64,000 nucleotides of DNA from Acidimicrobiaceae bacterium (GTDB taxonomy: Bacteria; Actinomycetota; Acidimicrobiia; Acidimicrobiales; Ilumatobacteraceae), in the NCBI GenBank assembly GCA_020637235.1, contig JACJWG010000008.1, positions 162,662 through 226,661 on the forward strand. The letters are read 5' to 3'. Below are positions 1 to 8,405 of this stretch, in pieces (positions within the stretch are counted from its first letter, which is position 1; the number at the start of each line of letters is the position of its first letter). A program made the position numbers and the translations under genes. The notes under the pieces were generated by a model, which was given only the letters and a program-made list of their open reading frames with translations, was not told where the DNA came from and ran no database searches.

Positions 1-2
1 CG

Positions 3-662
3 GCACCAGAGCGACGGCTGGACGAACGCCGCGCCCGCCACGAGATCGCCGAGGGGTTGCGGTGGCTGTGGACCAACCGGCCGGTGCGCACGCTGACGAT
101 CACGGTGGTCAGCTTCAACGTCACCTTCGGCGCGGCGTGGTCGGTGCTCGTCCTGGTCGCGTCCGAGCGGCTCGGTCTCGGCGAGGTGGGGTTCGGCGTG
201 CTCACCACGATGAGCGCCCTCGGTGCCGTGCTGGGCGCATGGGGGTACGCCCGCCTCGCGTCGAAGGTCAGCCTGGCCGACATCATGCGCGCGGGCCTCG
301 TGATCGAGACCGTCACCCACCTCACGCTGGCCACCACCACCTCCCCGTTGCTGGCGATGCCGGTGCTGTTCCTGTTCGGTGTCCACGAGGCGGCCTGGGG
401 GACGACGGCGGTGTCGATCCGGCAGCGGGCGGTGCCCGACGAACTGCAGGGTCGCGTCGCATCGGCCTATCTGCTCGGTGTGTTCGGCGGCCTCGTGGTC
501 GGAGCGGCGCTCGGCGGCGTGCTCGCCGGCGCGTGGGGTGTGACCGCGCCGTTCTGGTTCGCGTTCGTCGGGTCGGCACTCATCCTGGTGCTCATCTGGC
601 GCACGCTCGAAGGGATCTCGCACGCCGGCGAGGAGTCCTCACTCGTGGTCGCGGCGCCCTGA
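3..662 (+). CDS. MFS transporter, C-terminal part (5' end outside window)
   Basis: The reading frame is open from base 3, so the gene starts upstream of the window. What remains is about 219 residues of hydrophobic segments separated by short loops, with a Gly-rich helix (GVLAGAWGV) near the end, as in the C-terminal six-helix bundle of major facilitator superfamily permeases. The substrate cannot be read from this part; the family includes many drug and metabolite efflux proteins. The C-terminal tail after the last helix is short and Ala/Glu-rich. The next gene follows 25 bases later on the same strand but has its own -10-like box, so it is probably transcribed separately. Confidence 0.75.
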   Translation, partial: APERRLDERRARHEIAEGLRWLWTNRPVRTLTITVVSFNVTFGAAWSVLVLVASERLGLGEVGFGVLTTMSALGAVLGAWGYARLASKVSLADIMRAGLVIETVTHLTLATTTSPLLAMPVLFLFGVHEAAWGTTAVSIRQRAVPDELQGRVASAYLLGVFGGLVVGAALGGVLAGAWGVTAPFWFAFVGSALILVLIWRTLEGISHAGEESSLVVAAP

Positions 663-674
663 GCCGCCGGGCGC

Positions 675-687
675 TACCGTCGACCTC
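675..687 (+). promoter_or_regulatory. Probable leaderless -10 box (TACCGT) before the DUF4262 gene
   Basis: TACCGT at 675-680 is followed by 7 bases and then the ATG at 688. No Shine-Dalgarno sequence is present. The same spacing recurs before several other genes in the window, so the transcript probably starts at or near the start codon. Confidence 0.45.
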
Positions 688-1176
688 ATGGCCGGCGAGC
701 TGCCCGACTTCCACATCCCCCACGCCGAGAAGATCGAGTGGATGATCGAGACGAACGGTTGGGCGCTCGAACCGGTGGCGGCCCGCACCGACGTCGACCC
801 GCCCGTGCCCGGCTACGCCTACACGATCGGCTTCCCGGCGACGTTCGGGTTCCCGGAGGTGCTCGTGTTCGGGCTCACCCCGGCCGCCACCAACGGGTTG
901 ATGGGATTGGTGGCCGACCTGCTGCGCGGCGGCACCGAGATCCCGCTCGGGGTGGAGCTCGTCGGACTGTTCGACAACGACCTGCGGTGCGTGTTCGCTC
1001 CCGTCGACGTCGGCGAGTGGGGTGCACTGACGGAGGTCGCGACGGCGTGGTACCGGGGCGGGGGCTACCAGGTGGTGCAGTTGTTGTGGCCCGACCGCAA
1101 CGGCTTCCTGCCCACCGAGGCCGGCTTCGACCAGCGGGTGCGCCCCGCGCAACCGGTGATCGGCGCCGCAGGCTGA
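688..1176 (+). CDS. DUF4262 domain protein
   Basis: A 162-residue soluble protein. The centre reads YAYTIGFPATFGFPEVLVFG, the hallmark of DUF4262: an aromatic residue, then YTIG, then a hydrophobic strand containing PE. The family is small, cytosolic and of unknown function, common in actinobacteria. The length is normal for a single-domain member. The ATG follows a TACCGT box by 7 bases, supporting this start. It converges on the polysaccharide deacetylase gene, with 28 bases between the stops. No neighbour suggests a role. Confidence 0.75.
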   Translation: MAGELPDFHIPHAEKIEWMIETNGWALEPVAARTDVDPPVPGYAYTIGFPATFGFPEVLVFGLTPAATNGLMGLVADLLRGGTEIPLGVELVGLFDNDLRCVFAPVDVGEWGALTEVATAWYRGGGYQVVQLLWPDRNGFLPTEAGFDQRVRPAQPVIGAAG

Positions 1177-1204
1177 CAGGCGCCGACGCAGCGTCGCCCG
1201 TCGA

Positions 1205-2080
1205 TCAGAGGTCGCCGCCGCCGTCGTCGCCGGCGCCCGGATCGTCGGTCTCGAACCGCCCGAAGCCGTCGATCAGCTGACTGGTCGTGACGAAGCGGTA
1301 TCCCTCCTCGAGGTACCGCTCGACCACGTCGGGCAGCGCGTCGATCTCGGTCCGGCGGGCCAGCATCAGATCGGCGTCGGGGCCGGTGAGGTCGAAGCCC
1401 GACCGGCCGATGCCGTCGTGGAAGATGACGATCGCGCCTTCGTGCACGCTGTCGACGTAGTTGGTACGCACACCGACCATGTCGTCGATCTCGGTCCCGA
1501 TGCCGGGGTCGCGGCTCACCGACCACATCGCGACGTCGTGACCGATCGACGCCGCGGCGGAGAGCAGGGTGCCGGTGATGTGGCCCTTCACCGGCCGGAA
1601 CCACCGTGGCCGGTCGCCGAGCACCGACGCCACCGCGTCGGCCCCGAGCTCGACCGTGCGGCGCACCTCGTCGATCGACTGGGTGGCAGCGCTGTAGTGG
1701 TCGTAGGTGTGGTTCGCGATCTCGTGGCCGTCGGCGATCATCCGGGCGACGTGGTCGGGGTACTTCTCGACCAGCTTCCCGATCAGGAAGAACGTGGCGG
1801 GAACGTGGTAGCGGTCGAGGACGTCCATCACCTCGTTCGAGAACTGCTTCGTCGGCCCGTCGTCGAAGGTGAGTGCCAATACCCGCTCGTCAGTGGTGAC
1901 GCTCCACCAGACGTTGACCGCGCCTCGCTGCTGGCCGGCGCGCACGGACTGCTGGTAGTTGCCGTCGAGCTGGGTGGCGCCGAGGTGGTGGCCGAGGGCG
2001 TAGGTACCCACCGGTGCGGCGACCGCGGCGACGCCGGCACTGCCGAGGCCGGCGCGACGGAGGAACGTCCGACGGTCCAC
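1205..2080 (-). CDS. Tat-exported polysaccharide deacetylase (NodB-type)
   Basis: A carbohydrate esterase family 4 enzyme expected to remove N- or O-acetyl groups from a cell-wall or exported polysaccharide. Starting at the GTG at 2080 gives a twin-arginine signal (DRRTFLRRAGLGSAG) followed by a hydrophobic stretch. The NodB domain shows the metal-binding Asp pair in LTFDDGP, then the zinc histidine motif HEIANHTYDH, and a late hydrophobic strand with FHDG. About 291 residues, usual for a secreted single-domain enzyme. It lies 11 bases downstream of the small gene ending at 2092 and probably shares a transcript with it and with the saccharopine-dehydrogenase-like gene. The C-terminal tail is acidic and Gly-rich. 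Confidence 0.85.
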   Translation of the reverse strand: MDRRTFLRRAGLGSAGVAAVAAPVGTYALGHHLGATQLDGNYQQSVRAGQQRGAVNVWWSVTTDERVLALTFDDGPTKQFSNEVMDVLDRYHVPATFFLIGKLVEKYPDHVARMIADGHEIANHTYDHYSAATQSIDEVRRTVELGADAVASVLGDRPRWFRPVKGHITGTLLSAAASIGHDVAMWSVSRDPGIGTEIDDMVGVRTNYVDSVHEGAIVIFHDGIGRSGFDLTGPDADLMLARRTEIDALPDVVERYLEEGYRFVTTSQLIDGFGRFETDDPGAGDDGGGDL

Positions 2081-2091
2081 GTGGACGTGCG

Positions 2092-2352
2092 TCAGCGACC
2101 TGCCGGCGTCGCAGCCGAGCCGAGCGTGCGGGTCTCGTTGAGCTCGCGGGCGAGTTCGTCGAGGGCGTCCACCTCGTGGTCGAGCAGTCGGCGCTGCCGA
2201 TCGACGGGCAGTCCAGCGGCGCGCACGAGTGCCGGGAACACCTCGCCGGGCATCTCGAGCACCTGCTGCATCGCAGCCGCCAGCGCGCCGACGGGATCGC
2301 CGTCGTAGTCGGCGAGCAACGTCTCGACGTCTCGTTTGCGGAGGGAACGCAC
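2092..2352 (-). CDS. Small hypothetical protein
   Basis: An 86-residue protein read from a GTG (RSLRKRDVETLL); a TTG at 2430 would add 26 residues of low-complexity, Pro/Arg-rich sequence that looks less protein-like. It is predicted helical and soluble, with an amphipathic run AAMQQVLEM and a Leu/Glu-rich C-terminus (HEVDALDELARELNETR). I do not recognise a family. It sits between the saccharopine-dehydrogenase-like gene and the deacetylase with short gaps, so it is probably co-transcribed with both. Confidence 0.55.
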   Translation of the reverse strand: MRSLRKRDVETLLADYDGDPVGALAAAMQQVLEMPGEVFPALVRAAGLPVDRQRRLLDHEVDALDELARELNETRTLGSAATPAGR

Positions 2353-2445
2353 GTCGACAGTGTGCCAGTGGGCGGTCGGGATCGGACACCCCGACGGGTC
2401 GTCGTGGACCCGCCGTCGAGGTTCGTGCAAGCCGCTGGTCGCAGG

Positions 2446-3675
2446 TCAGGCGACGGCGACCGCCAGGTGGCGGCGGTCGTCGACGACGTGCGGCACCCGG
2501 TGCTCGGCGAGCAGATCGAGGAACGGCACGGCGTCGAACGCCTCGGGACCGAGCACGCCCGCACCGGTCCATTCACCGTGCGCGAGCAGTTCGCAGGCGA
2601 CCACGGGGTGGACGGCGGTCTGCCACACGACGGCCTGGTGGCCGTACTCGCGCATGGTCCACTCGTTGTCGACGACCTGGTAGATGTACGACTCGCGCGG
2701 GGTGCCGTCCTTCGCGAGACCGCGGACCAGCGAACCGGCGCAGGTGCGGCCGCGCATGCGGTCGCCGAGCTCGGCCGGGTTGGGCAACACGGCGGCGACG
2801 AGGTCGCGTGGCGCCACCTCCACGCCGCGGACGGTGACCGGCTTCGTGCTGTCGAGGCCGAGCTTGTGGAGCGTGGCGAGGACGTCGATGAACTCGTCGC
2901 CGAGGCCGTACTTGAACGTGACCCGACCGACGTCGAGCCACTTCGGCATGAGGATCACCTCTTCGTGCTCGACGTTCACGCACGCGAGCGGCCCGATGCC
3001 CTCGGGGAAGTCGAAGGTCTCGGGTTCGCTGAACGGGGCCGTGGTGAACCAGCCGCGCTCGCGCTCGTACACGATCGGCGGATTGAGGCACTCCTCGATC
3101 GTCGTCCAGATCGAGAACGTCGGGGCGAAGGCGAAGCCGTCGATCACGAGATCGCTGCCGTCGCGGACCCCCACCTCGTCGATCCGGCTGAACAGGTGGT
3201 CGGCGGCGTAGCGGGCGGCGACGTCGGAGAAGCCGGGCTCGACACCCATGCCCACGAGTGCGAGTTGGCCGCGGGCCTCCCACTCGTGGGCGACGGCGAA
3301 CTGCGCGTCGCCGAGCATGACGCCCGGCGTGTGGTACGGGTCGGTCGGGTGCGGGCTCGACATGTGCATCGCCATGTCGAGGTAGTGGCAGCCCGCTGCG
3401 AAGGCGGCGTCGAAGATGGGCGGGTTCAGCCGCGGGTCGCACGCGTTGACGACGATGTCGGCGCGCATCGACTGCATCAGCTGTACCAGGTCGGCGCGGT
3501 CGGACGCATCGACCCGGCGTGACGTGACGCGCGGTGACGCCGCTCGCGCCGCCGCCCGATCGGCGCGAGCGGCATCGATGTCCGCCACGACGATCTGTTC
3601 GAACACCGGTCGACGCGCTGCGATCGACGCGAACGCGGCCCCGACCCCACCGGACCCCACCACGAGCACTCTCAT
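2446..3675 (-). CDS. Saccharopine dehydrogenase-like NAD(P)-binding protein
   Basis: Starting at the ATG at 3675 gives 409 residues with an N-terminal Rossmann fold (VLVVGSGGVGAAFASIAA, then an acidic VADID at the end of strand 2). This is followed by the catalytic domain of the saccharopine dehydrogenase / carboxynorspermidine dehydrogenase family, with VNACDPRLNPPIFDAA and a YLDMAMH segment. Family members reduce or oxidise an imine between two amino-acid-like substrates; the substrate here is unknown. The length matches Lys1-like bacterial members. It is transcribed away from the acyl-CoA synthetase gene; the shared upstream region carries three 21 bp direct repeats. Confidence 0.8.
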   Translation of the reverse strand: MRVLVVGSGGVGAAFASIAARRPVFEQIVVADIDAARADRAAARAASPRVTSRRVDASDRADLVQLMQSMRADIVVNACDPRLNPPIFDAAFAAGCHYLDMAMHMSSPHPTDPYHTPGVMLGDAQFAVAHEWEARGQLALVGMGVEPGFSDVAARYAADHLFSRIDEVGVRDGSDLVIDGFAFAPTFSIWTTIEECLNPPIVYERERGWFTTAPFSEPETFDFPEGIGPLACVNVEHEEVILMPKWLDVGRVTFKYGLGDEFIDVLATLHKLGLDSTKPVTVRGVEVAPRDLVAAVLPNPAELGDRMRGRTCAGSLVRGLAKDGTPRESYIYQVVDNEWTMREYGHQAVVWQTAVHPVVACELLAHGEWTGAGVLGPEAFDAVPFLDLLAEHRVPHVVDDRRHLAVAVA

Positions 3676-3706
3676 GCGGTGGCAGCATAGCACGACGCTG
3701 ATTGGT

Positions 3707-3769
3707 GCGTCAGTCGAATCGTGCGACGAGTCAGTCAGCCTGACGTGTGAGTCAGTCAGGTGTCGGGTG
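3707..3769. repeat. Three 21 bp tandem units with GTCAGTC cores
   Basis: Units start at 3707 (GCGTCAGTCGA), 3728 (GAGTCAGTCAG) and 3749 (GAGTCAGTCAG). The exact 21 bp step is two helical turns, so the cores face the same side of the DNA. They lie in the 264-base gap between two divergent genes, where a regulator would be expected to bind. The second unit also contains an inverted CTGAC. No regulator gene is adjacent. Confidence 0.6.
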
Positions 3770-3939
3770 CGTGTCGCGGAGGTGTCGAGCTCGCGATTCA
3801 CCCCGGGATCCGACCGTCGCCCCGCCGATCGCGGTGGCCCATCCGCCTGCGTCGCGTGCGCTGAACTTCGCTACGGTCGGGGCTCCGCCGGCGATCGCCG
3901 GGTCCGGGGAACCATCCGACACCGTCTCTTGGGGGGACC

Positions 3940-5597
3940 ATGTCCGACATCGCCGCGCCAGCCACCAACTGGAACCTCGCCGACATCTACGAAGCGGTTG
4001 CCGCAGCCGTGCCTGATCGGCCCTGCCAGATCCACGGCGACCGTGTCATCAGCTGGGGCGAATTCGACCGGCGGGCCGCTGCGCTGGCGGCCGACTTCGT
4101 GGCGGCGGGCATCGGTCAGGGTGCGAAGGTGGCGTGCTATCTCTACAACGGCCTCGAGTACCTCGAGACGATGACTGCTGCGTTCAAGGTGTCGATGGCG
4201 CCGGTGAACACCAACTACCGCTACGGGCCGGACGAGATCACCTACCTGTTCGACAACGCCGACGCCGAGGCCGTCGTGTTCCATGCGTGCTTCACCGAGC
4301 TGCTGGAGGGCATCCGGGCGAACCTGCCGAAGGTGAAGCGCTGGATCGTCGCCGCCGACGAGACCGGCGTCGGCCCGGACTGGGCGGCGCGCTACGAGGA
4401 CGTGGTCACGAGCGGTGCCACACCGTCGACCTCGTGGGAGCGCAGCGGCGACGACCTGCTGCTGCTGTACACGGGCGGCACCACGGGCATGCCGAAGGGC
4501 GTGATGTGGCGCCAGGACGACCTGTTCAACGTGCTCGGCGGGGGCGGCAATGCGGTGCTCGGCATCCCGGCCGCGAGCGGCATCCCCGAGATCGTCGAAA
4601 GCGAGTGACCGCGGCACCGGCGGGCATGGTGACGATGAGCGCGGCCCCGCTGATGCACGGCACCGGCCAGTTCTCGGCACTCAACGCGCTCGCGAGCGGC
4701 GGTTGCGTCGTGACGCTCGTGAACCGCAAGTTCGACGTCGTCGAGTTGTTCGAGACGATCCAGCACCGGAAGGTGAACAACCTGATCATCGTCGGGCAGG
4801 CCTTCGCCGGACCGATGCTCGATCAGCTCGAGGAGGACCCCGGACGGTTCGACACGTCGAGCCTGCTGATGATGGTGTCGTCCGGCGTGATGTGGAGCAA
4901 GGAGAACAAGGCGGGTCTGCTGAAGCACATCCCGCAGGTGGCGCTGTTCGACAGCTTCGGTTCGTCGGAAGCCGTCGGTATGGGTGGCTCGGTGAGCGTG
5001 GCCGGCCAGGCCGAGCAGACCGCGCGCTTCGCGCTCGGCGCCAACTGCGCGGTGTTCACCGACGACGGACGCCGCGTGGAGCCCGGCTCAGGCGAGCAGG
5101 GGATGGTCGCCGTCGGCGGGTTCATCCCGCTCGGCTACTACAAGGACGAGGCCAAGACGGCTGCCACGTTCCGCACCTACGAAGGCCGGCGGTGGAGTGT
5201 GCCGGGCGACTTCGCCGAGGTGAACTCCGACGGCAGCCTGAAGTTGCTCGGACGTGGGTCGGTGTGCATCAACACCGGTGGCGAGAAGGTGTTCCCCGAG
5301 GAGGTCGAGGAGGCGTTGAAGACGCATCCGCTGGTGCGTGACGCCGTGGCGGTCGGCCTGCCCGATCCGCGCTTCGGCGAGACGATCTGTGCGGTGGTGG
5401 AGGCCGAGGACGGGGCGTCACCGTCGCTCGCCGAGTTGAGCGAGCACGTGAAGCAGCACCTCGCCGCGTACAAGGCCCCCCGCAACCTCGTGCTCGTCGA
5501 CACCATCGGTCGCGCCCCGAACGGCAAGGTGGACTACAAGCGGCTGAAGGGGCACGCGGTCGACACCGTGGGTGCCACCAAGGGCATCGGTCAGTGA
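3940..5597 (+). pseudogene. Acyl-CoA synthetase (AMP-forming), interrupted by a frameshift
   Basis: Two overlapping reading frames together encode one complete AMP-dependent acyl-CoA synthetase. The first (3940-4608) has the N-terminal domain and the P-loop motif YTGGTTGMPKGVMW. The second continues from 4605 with SAAPLMHGTGQ, SFGSSEAVGMG, the hinge and lysine region INTGGEKVFPEEVEEA, and the catalytic-lysine motif APNGKVDYK. The break lies in the variable linker; one extra base near 4602 would restore a continuous frame reading VES-R-VTAAPAG. The upstream frame's TGA and a downstream GTG overlap as GTGA, so two separate polypeptides are formally possible. A strong Shine-Dalgarno run (GGGGGGA) precedes the ATG. 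The downstream lyase gene overlaps its end. Likely role: activation of a fatty or aromatic acid. Confidence 0.8.
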
Positions 5598-6451
5598 GCG
5601 CTGCCGGCCTGCGCGCCCGGCTCGCGGCCGGCGAGAGCGTTCTCATGCCCGGGGTGTGGGACGCGATCACGGCGAAGCTGTGCGCGCAGGCCGGTTGCAC
5701 GACGGTGTTCCTGTCCGGATACGCGGTGAGCGGCACGCTGCTCGGTGTACCCGACTTCGGGCTCCTCACCCAGACCGAGATGGCCGAGGTGGCCCGGCGG
5801 GTGTGCCGAACGGTGCCCGGCCTGGACGTGGTGGTCGACGCCGACACGGGCTACGGCAACCCGCTCAACACGATCCGCACCGTCGAGTTGTGGGAGCACG
5901 CCGGTGCGGCCGGCATGTTCCTGGAGGACCAGGTGTGGCCGAAGCGGTGTGGGCACATGGCGGGCAAGGCGGTGATCGATCGTGACGACTGGCTGATGAA
6001 GCTGCGCGCCGCGTGCGATCACCGCGACTCGATCCATGTGACGGCCCGCACCGACGCGCGCGCGGCGATCGGGTTGGACGAGGCCATCGAGCGGGCGAAG
6101 ATGGCCCGCGACACCGGTGTGGATGCGCTGTTCGTGGAGGCCCCCGAGTCGGTCGACGAGATGGAGCGGATCGCAGCGGCGCTGCCCGACATCACGCTGG
6201 TGGCCAACATGGTCGAGACCGGCAAGACGCCGTTGCTCACGCCCGGCGAGCTGGCCGACCTGGGGTTCACGCTGATCGTGTCGCCGCTGAGCTTGTTGTT
6301 CAGCGCCGTGAAGGCCGTGCAGGACAGTTTGGCGACCCTGCGCGACGAGGGGTCGATGCGCGGGCACCTCGATCGGCTCGTCGATTTCCAGGCCTTCGGT
6401 GAGCTCGTCGGACTGCCCGAGCACTACGAGCTGGAGCAGCGCTACCGCTGA
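5594..6451 (+). CDS. Isocitrate lyase / PEP mutase family carbon-carbon lyase
   Basis: A 285-residue (beta/alpha)8 enzyme. Visible landmarks are the N-terminal LRARLAAGE and MPGVWD segment, VVDADTGYGNP (the Mg-binding Asp pair), FLEDQVWPKRCGHM at the family's lid loop (which in isocitrate lyases carries a catalytic Cys), and TARTDARA. Relatives include 2-methylisocitrate lyase, oxaloacetate decarboxylase and carboxyphosphonoenolpyruvate mutase; the sequence alone does not pick one. The GTG start overlaps the stop of the acyl-CoA synthetase (GTGA), so the two are translationally coupled and may act in one catabolic pathway. Confidence 0.8.
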   Translation: MSAAGLRARLAAGESVLMPGVWDAITAKLCAQAGCTTVFLSGYAVSGTLLGVPDFGLLTQTEMAEVARRVCRTVPGLDVVVDADTGYGNPLNTIRTVELWEHAGAAGMFLEDQVWPKRCGHMAGKAVIDRDDWLMKLRAACDHRDSIHVTARTDARAAIGLDEAIERAKMARDTGVDALFVEAPESVDEMERIAAALPDITLVANMVETGKTPLLTPGELADLGFTLIVSPLSLLFSAVKAVQDSLATLRDEGSMRGHLDRLVDFQAFGELVGLPEHYELEQRYR

Positions 6452-6458
6452 GCCGCCG

Positions 6459-6494
6459 TTGCGACATGAATGGATAGTGATACGATCCATTCAT
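6459..6494 (+). promoter_or_regulatory. Promoter with a perfect 10 bp inverted repeat that overlaps the start codon
   Basis: TTGCGA (6459-6464), a 16-base spacer and TACGAT (6481-6486) form a good sigma-70-type promoter. With a 6-base gap, transcription would begin at the ATG at 6493. ATGAATGGAT (6466-6475) and ATCCATTCAT (6485-6494) are perfect inverted repeats with a 9-base spacer, covering the -10 box and the start codon. A dimeric repressor bound here would block initiation. Confidence 0.65.
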
Positions 6495-6939
6495 GCGAAC
6501 CCTGCTGCTCACCCTGCACCTCGTCGGCGTCGCGGCGTGGCTCGGCGCCAACCTCGTCCAGCTCTCGCTCGGACGGTTCTACGCAGCGCAGGGTGTCGAG
6601 GCCCGTCTCGCGTGGCTCCGAGCCACCACGCTGCTCGCGCAGCGCTACTACAACGCCGCCGGCACACTGATCGGCGTGAGCGGTGTGCTGCTCGTGCTCG
6701 ACGGTGGATGGTCGTGGGGGAGTGGTTTCGTCTGGATCGGCATCGCGGTGCTGGTGATCGGCGGCGTGCTGGGCGCGGTCGAGTTCGTGCCCACGGGACG
6801 CCACCTGGCGGAGGCGCTGCGTGCCGGGGCCGCCGAGCGGATCCGTGCGCTCGACCGGCGGGCTGTCGGCTTCGCAGTGCTGGACACCTCGCTGGTGGTG
6901 CTCGCCGTGGTCGCGATGGTGCACAAATGGGGCGCCTGA
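6493..6939 (+). CDS. DUF2269-like integral membrane protein
   Basis: A 148-residue protein with four hydrophobic helices: residues 3-22, 52-70, 77-96 and 124-142. The N-terminal LLLTLHLVGVAAWLGANL carries the conserved His of DUF2269-type proteins, a family of small four-helix membrane proteins of unknown function, some probably heme-linked. Start at the ATG at 6493 is supported by the tight promoter upstream. There is no obvious operon partner; metX follows 233 bases later behind its own leader. The inverted repeat overlapping its start suggests dedicated regulation, perhaps by a TetR- or GntR-type repressor not encoded next to it. Confidence 0.7.
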   Translation: MRTLLLTLHLVGVAAWLGANLVQLSLGRFYAAQGVEARLAWLRATTLLAQRYYNAAGTLIGVSGVLLVLDGGWSWGSGFVWIGIAVLVIGGVLGAVEFVPTGRHLAEALRAGAAERIRALDRRAVGFAVLDTSLVVLAVVAMVHKWGA

Positions 6940-6971
6940 GCGGTGCCGCGCCGCTAGCATCCTCGCCCGAC

Positions 6972-7150
6972 ACGCATCACGAGTGAACCCGTCGCGGGCC
7001 TGCCTGCGATCGGGATCCGGCAACCGGGGAGGAAGCCCCACGGTGCCTGCCCGCCTCCGGCGGGGATGTGGCCCTGGCGTCCGCGGGGCAACGGTGCTTC
7101 CCGCTCGCGGTGCTGCCACAGGTGCAGGCGCACTCGCCCGATCGGCGAGG
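6972..7150 (+). promoter_or_regulatory. SAM riboswitch (SAM-I/SAM-IV type) upstream of metX
   Basis: The leader contains ATCACGAGTG (6976-6985), then ATCCGGCAACC (7015-7025) and ACGGTGCC (7040-7047). These are the characteristic pieces of the SAM-I/SAM-IV aptamer core (start of P1, the GGCAACC loop and the GGTGC strand). A GC-rich segment with further hairpins follows, consistent with the extra pseudoknot of SAM-IV. Actinobacteria commonly control methionine genes this way, with SAM shutting off expression. The exact ends are uncertain. A Shine-Dalgarno-like GGGAC lies before the metX ATG and could be sequestered. Confidence 0.75.
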
Positions 7151-7172
7151 CGGGACGAAAGGGACCTAGACG

Positions 7173-8345
7173 ATGAGCGCAGAGCTCCCGGTCACCGGTG
7201 CGTGGCGTCCGGGCGACCCGCCGGGTCATCGGCGCTTCCTCACCTTCCCGCACGAGCGGCCGTTCGCACTCGACACCGGCACCACGCTGCAGGACGTCAC
7301 CATCGCCTACGAGACATGGGGTCGTCTGGATGCGAACGCGAGCAACGCGATCCTCGTCTGCCACGCCTGGACCGGCGACAGCCACGCGGCCGGCCCCGAC
7401 GGTGTCGGCCACCCGTCGGCGGGCTGGTGGGACGAGCTGATCGGGCCGGGTCGCGCGATCGACACGGACCGTTGGTTCGTGGTGTGTTCGAACGTGCTCG
7501 GGGGCTGCCAGGGGAGCACCGGCCCGGCGAGCCCGCATCCGGTGGACGGCTTGCCGTACGGCAGTCGCTTTCCGGTGGTCACCATCCGCGACATGGTGCG
7601 CGCCCAGGCGCGGCTGGCCAACCACCTCGGCGTCGACGTGTGGCACAGCGTGATCGGGGGCTCGATGGGTGGGATGCAGGTGCTCGAGTGGGCGATCACG
7701 TTCCCGCAGCGAGTGCGTTCGATCGTGCCGATCGCGACGTGCGCGCAGGCCACCGCGCAGCAGATCGCATGGGGTGCGATCGGCCGGCGTGCGATCCGGC
7801 TCGATCCCCGCTGGAGCGGCGGCGACTATTACGACGCATCGCCCGGGGAGGGGCCGTCGGAGGGGCTCGCGGTCGCTCGGATGGTGGCGCAGGTGACCTT
7901 CCGCAGCGACAACGTCTTCACGGATCGGTTCGGTCGCGAGCTCGCCGATGGCAGCGAGTTGAACGGCCGGCTCGACCTGTGGCAGCGATTCGAGGTGGAG
8001 CGCTATCTCGACCATCACGGCGACAAGCTCATCCGGCGCTTCGACACCAACAGCTATCTGGTGATCGGCAAGGCGATGGATCTCCACGACGTCGGTCGTG
8101 GCCGAGGCGGGCTGCGTGCCGCCATGGGGCGCGTCCGGGTGCCGACGCTCACGTTGGGCATCTGGAGCGACATGCTCTACCCGGCCTATCAGCAGCGTCA
8201 GATCCGCGACCTGCTGGTCGAGCACTCGGTGCCGGCCGAGTACGTCGAGATCGACTCGCCGCACGGGCACGACGCGTTCCTCATCGAGTTCGATCAGGTG
8301 GCTGCCCCGATCGCCGGCTTCCTGGATCGGGTGACGTCGGCCTGA
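7173..8345 (+). CDS. metX: Homoserine O-acetyltransferase
   Basis: Transfers acetyl from acetyl-CoA to L-homoserine, the committed step to methionine in most actinobacteria. It is a 390-residue alpha/beta hydrolase-fold protein, normal length for MetX. Features are CHAWTGDSH, the nucleophile elbow GGSMGGMQ (serine), the acidic residue in the LGIWSDMLYP region and the terminal histidine in SPHGHDAFL. The N-terminal GHRRFLTFPHERPF and TIAYETWG are typical of the family. The gene stands alone behind a SAM riboswitch, which fits methionine-controlled expression. The alternative, serine O-acetyltransferase or MetX-like sulfhydrylation proteins, is less likely given the regulation. Confidence 0.92.
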   Translation: MSAELPVTGAWRPGDPPGHRRFLTFPHERPFALDTGTTLQDVTIAYETWGRLDANASNAILVCHAWTGDSHAAGPDGVGHPSAGWWDELIGPGRAIDTDRWFVVCSNVLGGCQGSTGPASPHPVDGLPYGSRFPVVTIRDMVRAQARLANHLGVDVWHSVIGGSMGGMQVLEWAITFPQRVRSIVPIATCAQATAQQIAWGAIGRRAIRLDPRWSGGDYYDASPGEGPSEGLAVARMVAQVTFRSDNVFTDRFGRELADGSELNGRLDLWQRFEVERYLDHHGDKLIRRFDTNSYLVIGKAMDLHDVGRGRGGLRAAMGRVRVPTLTLGIWSDMLYPAYQQRQIRDLLVEHSVPAEYVEIDSPHGHDAFLIEFDQVAAPIAGFLDRVTSA

Positions 8346-8369
8346 CGCCCGGCGGTGCCGCGACCCAGC

Positions 8370-8405
8370 GGATCAGCGGTCGGATCAGCGGTCGGATCCG
8401 CGGCG
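8370..8405. repeat. Short 12 bp tandem repeat
   Basis: GGATCAGCGGTC occurs at 8370-8381 and 8382-8393, followed by a degenerate third unit. It lies between the convergent metX and hypothetical genes and encodes the last residues of the latter. Confidence 0.5.

Noticed and set aside
4134..4604. Long upstream extension of the second acyl-CoA synthetase frame
   Set aside because: Before 4605 that frame is Arg/Gly-rich shadow sequence of the true first half.
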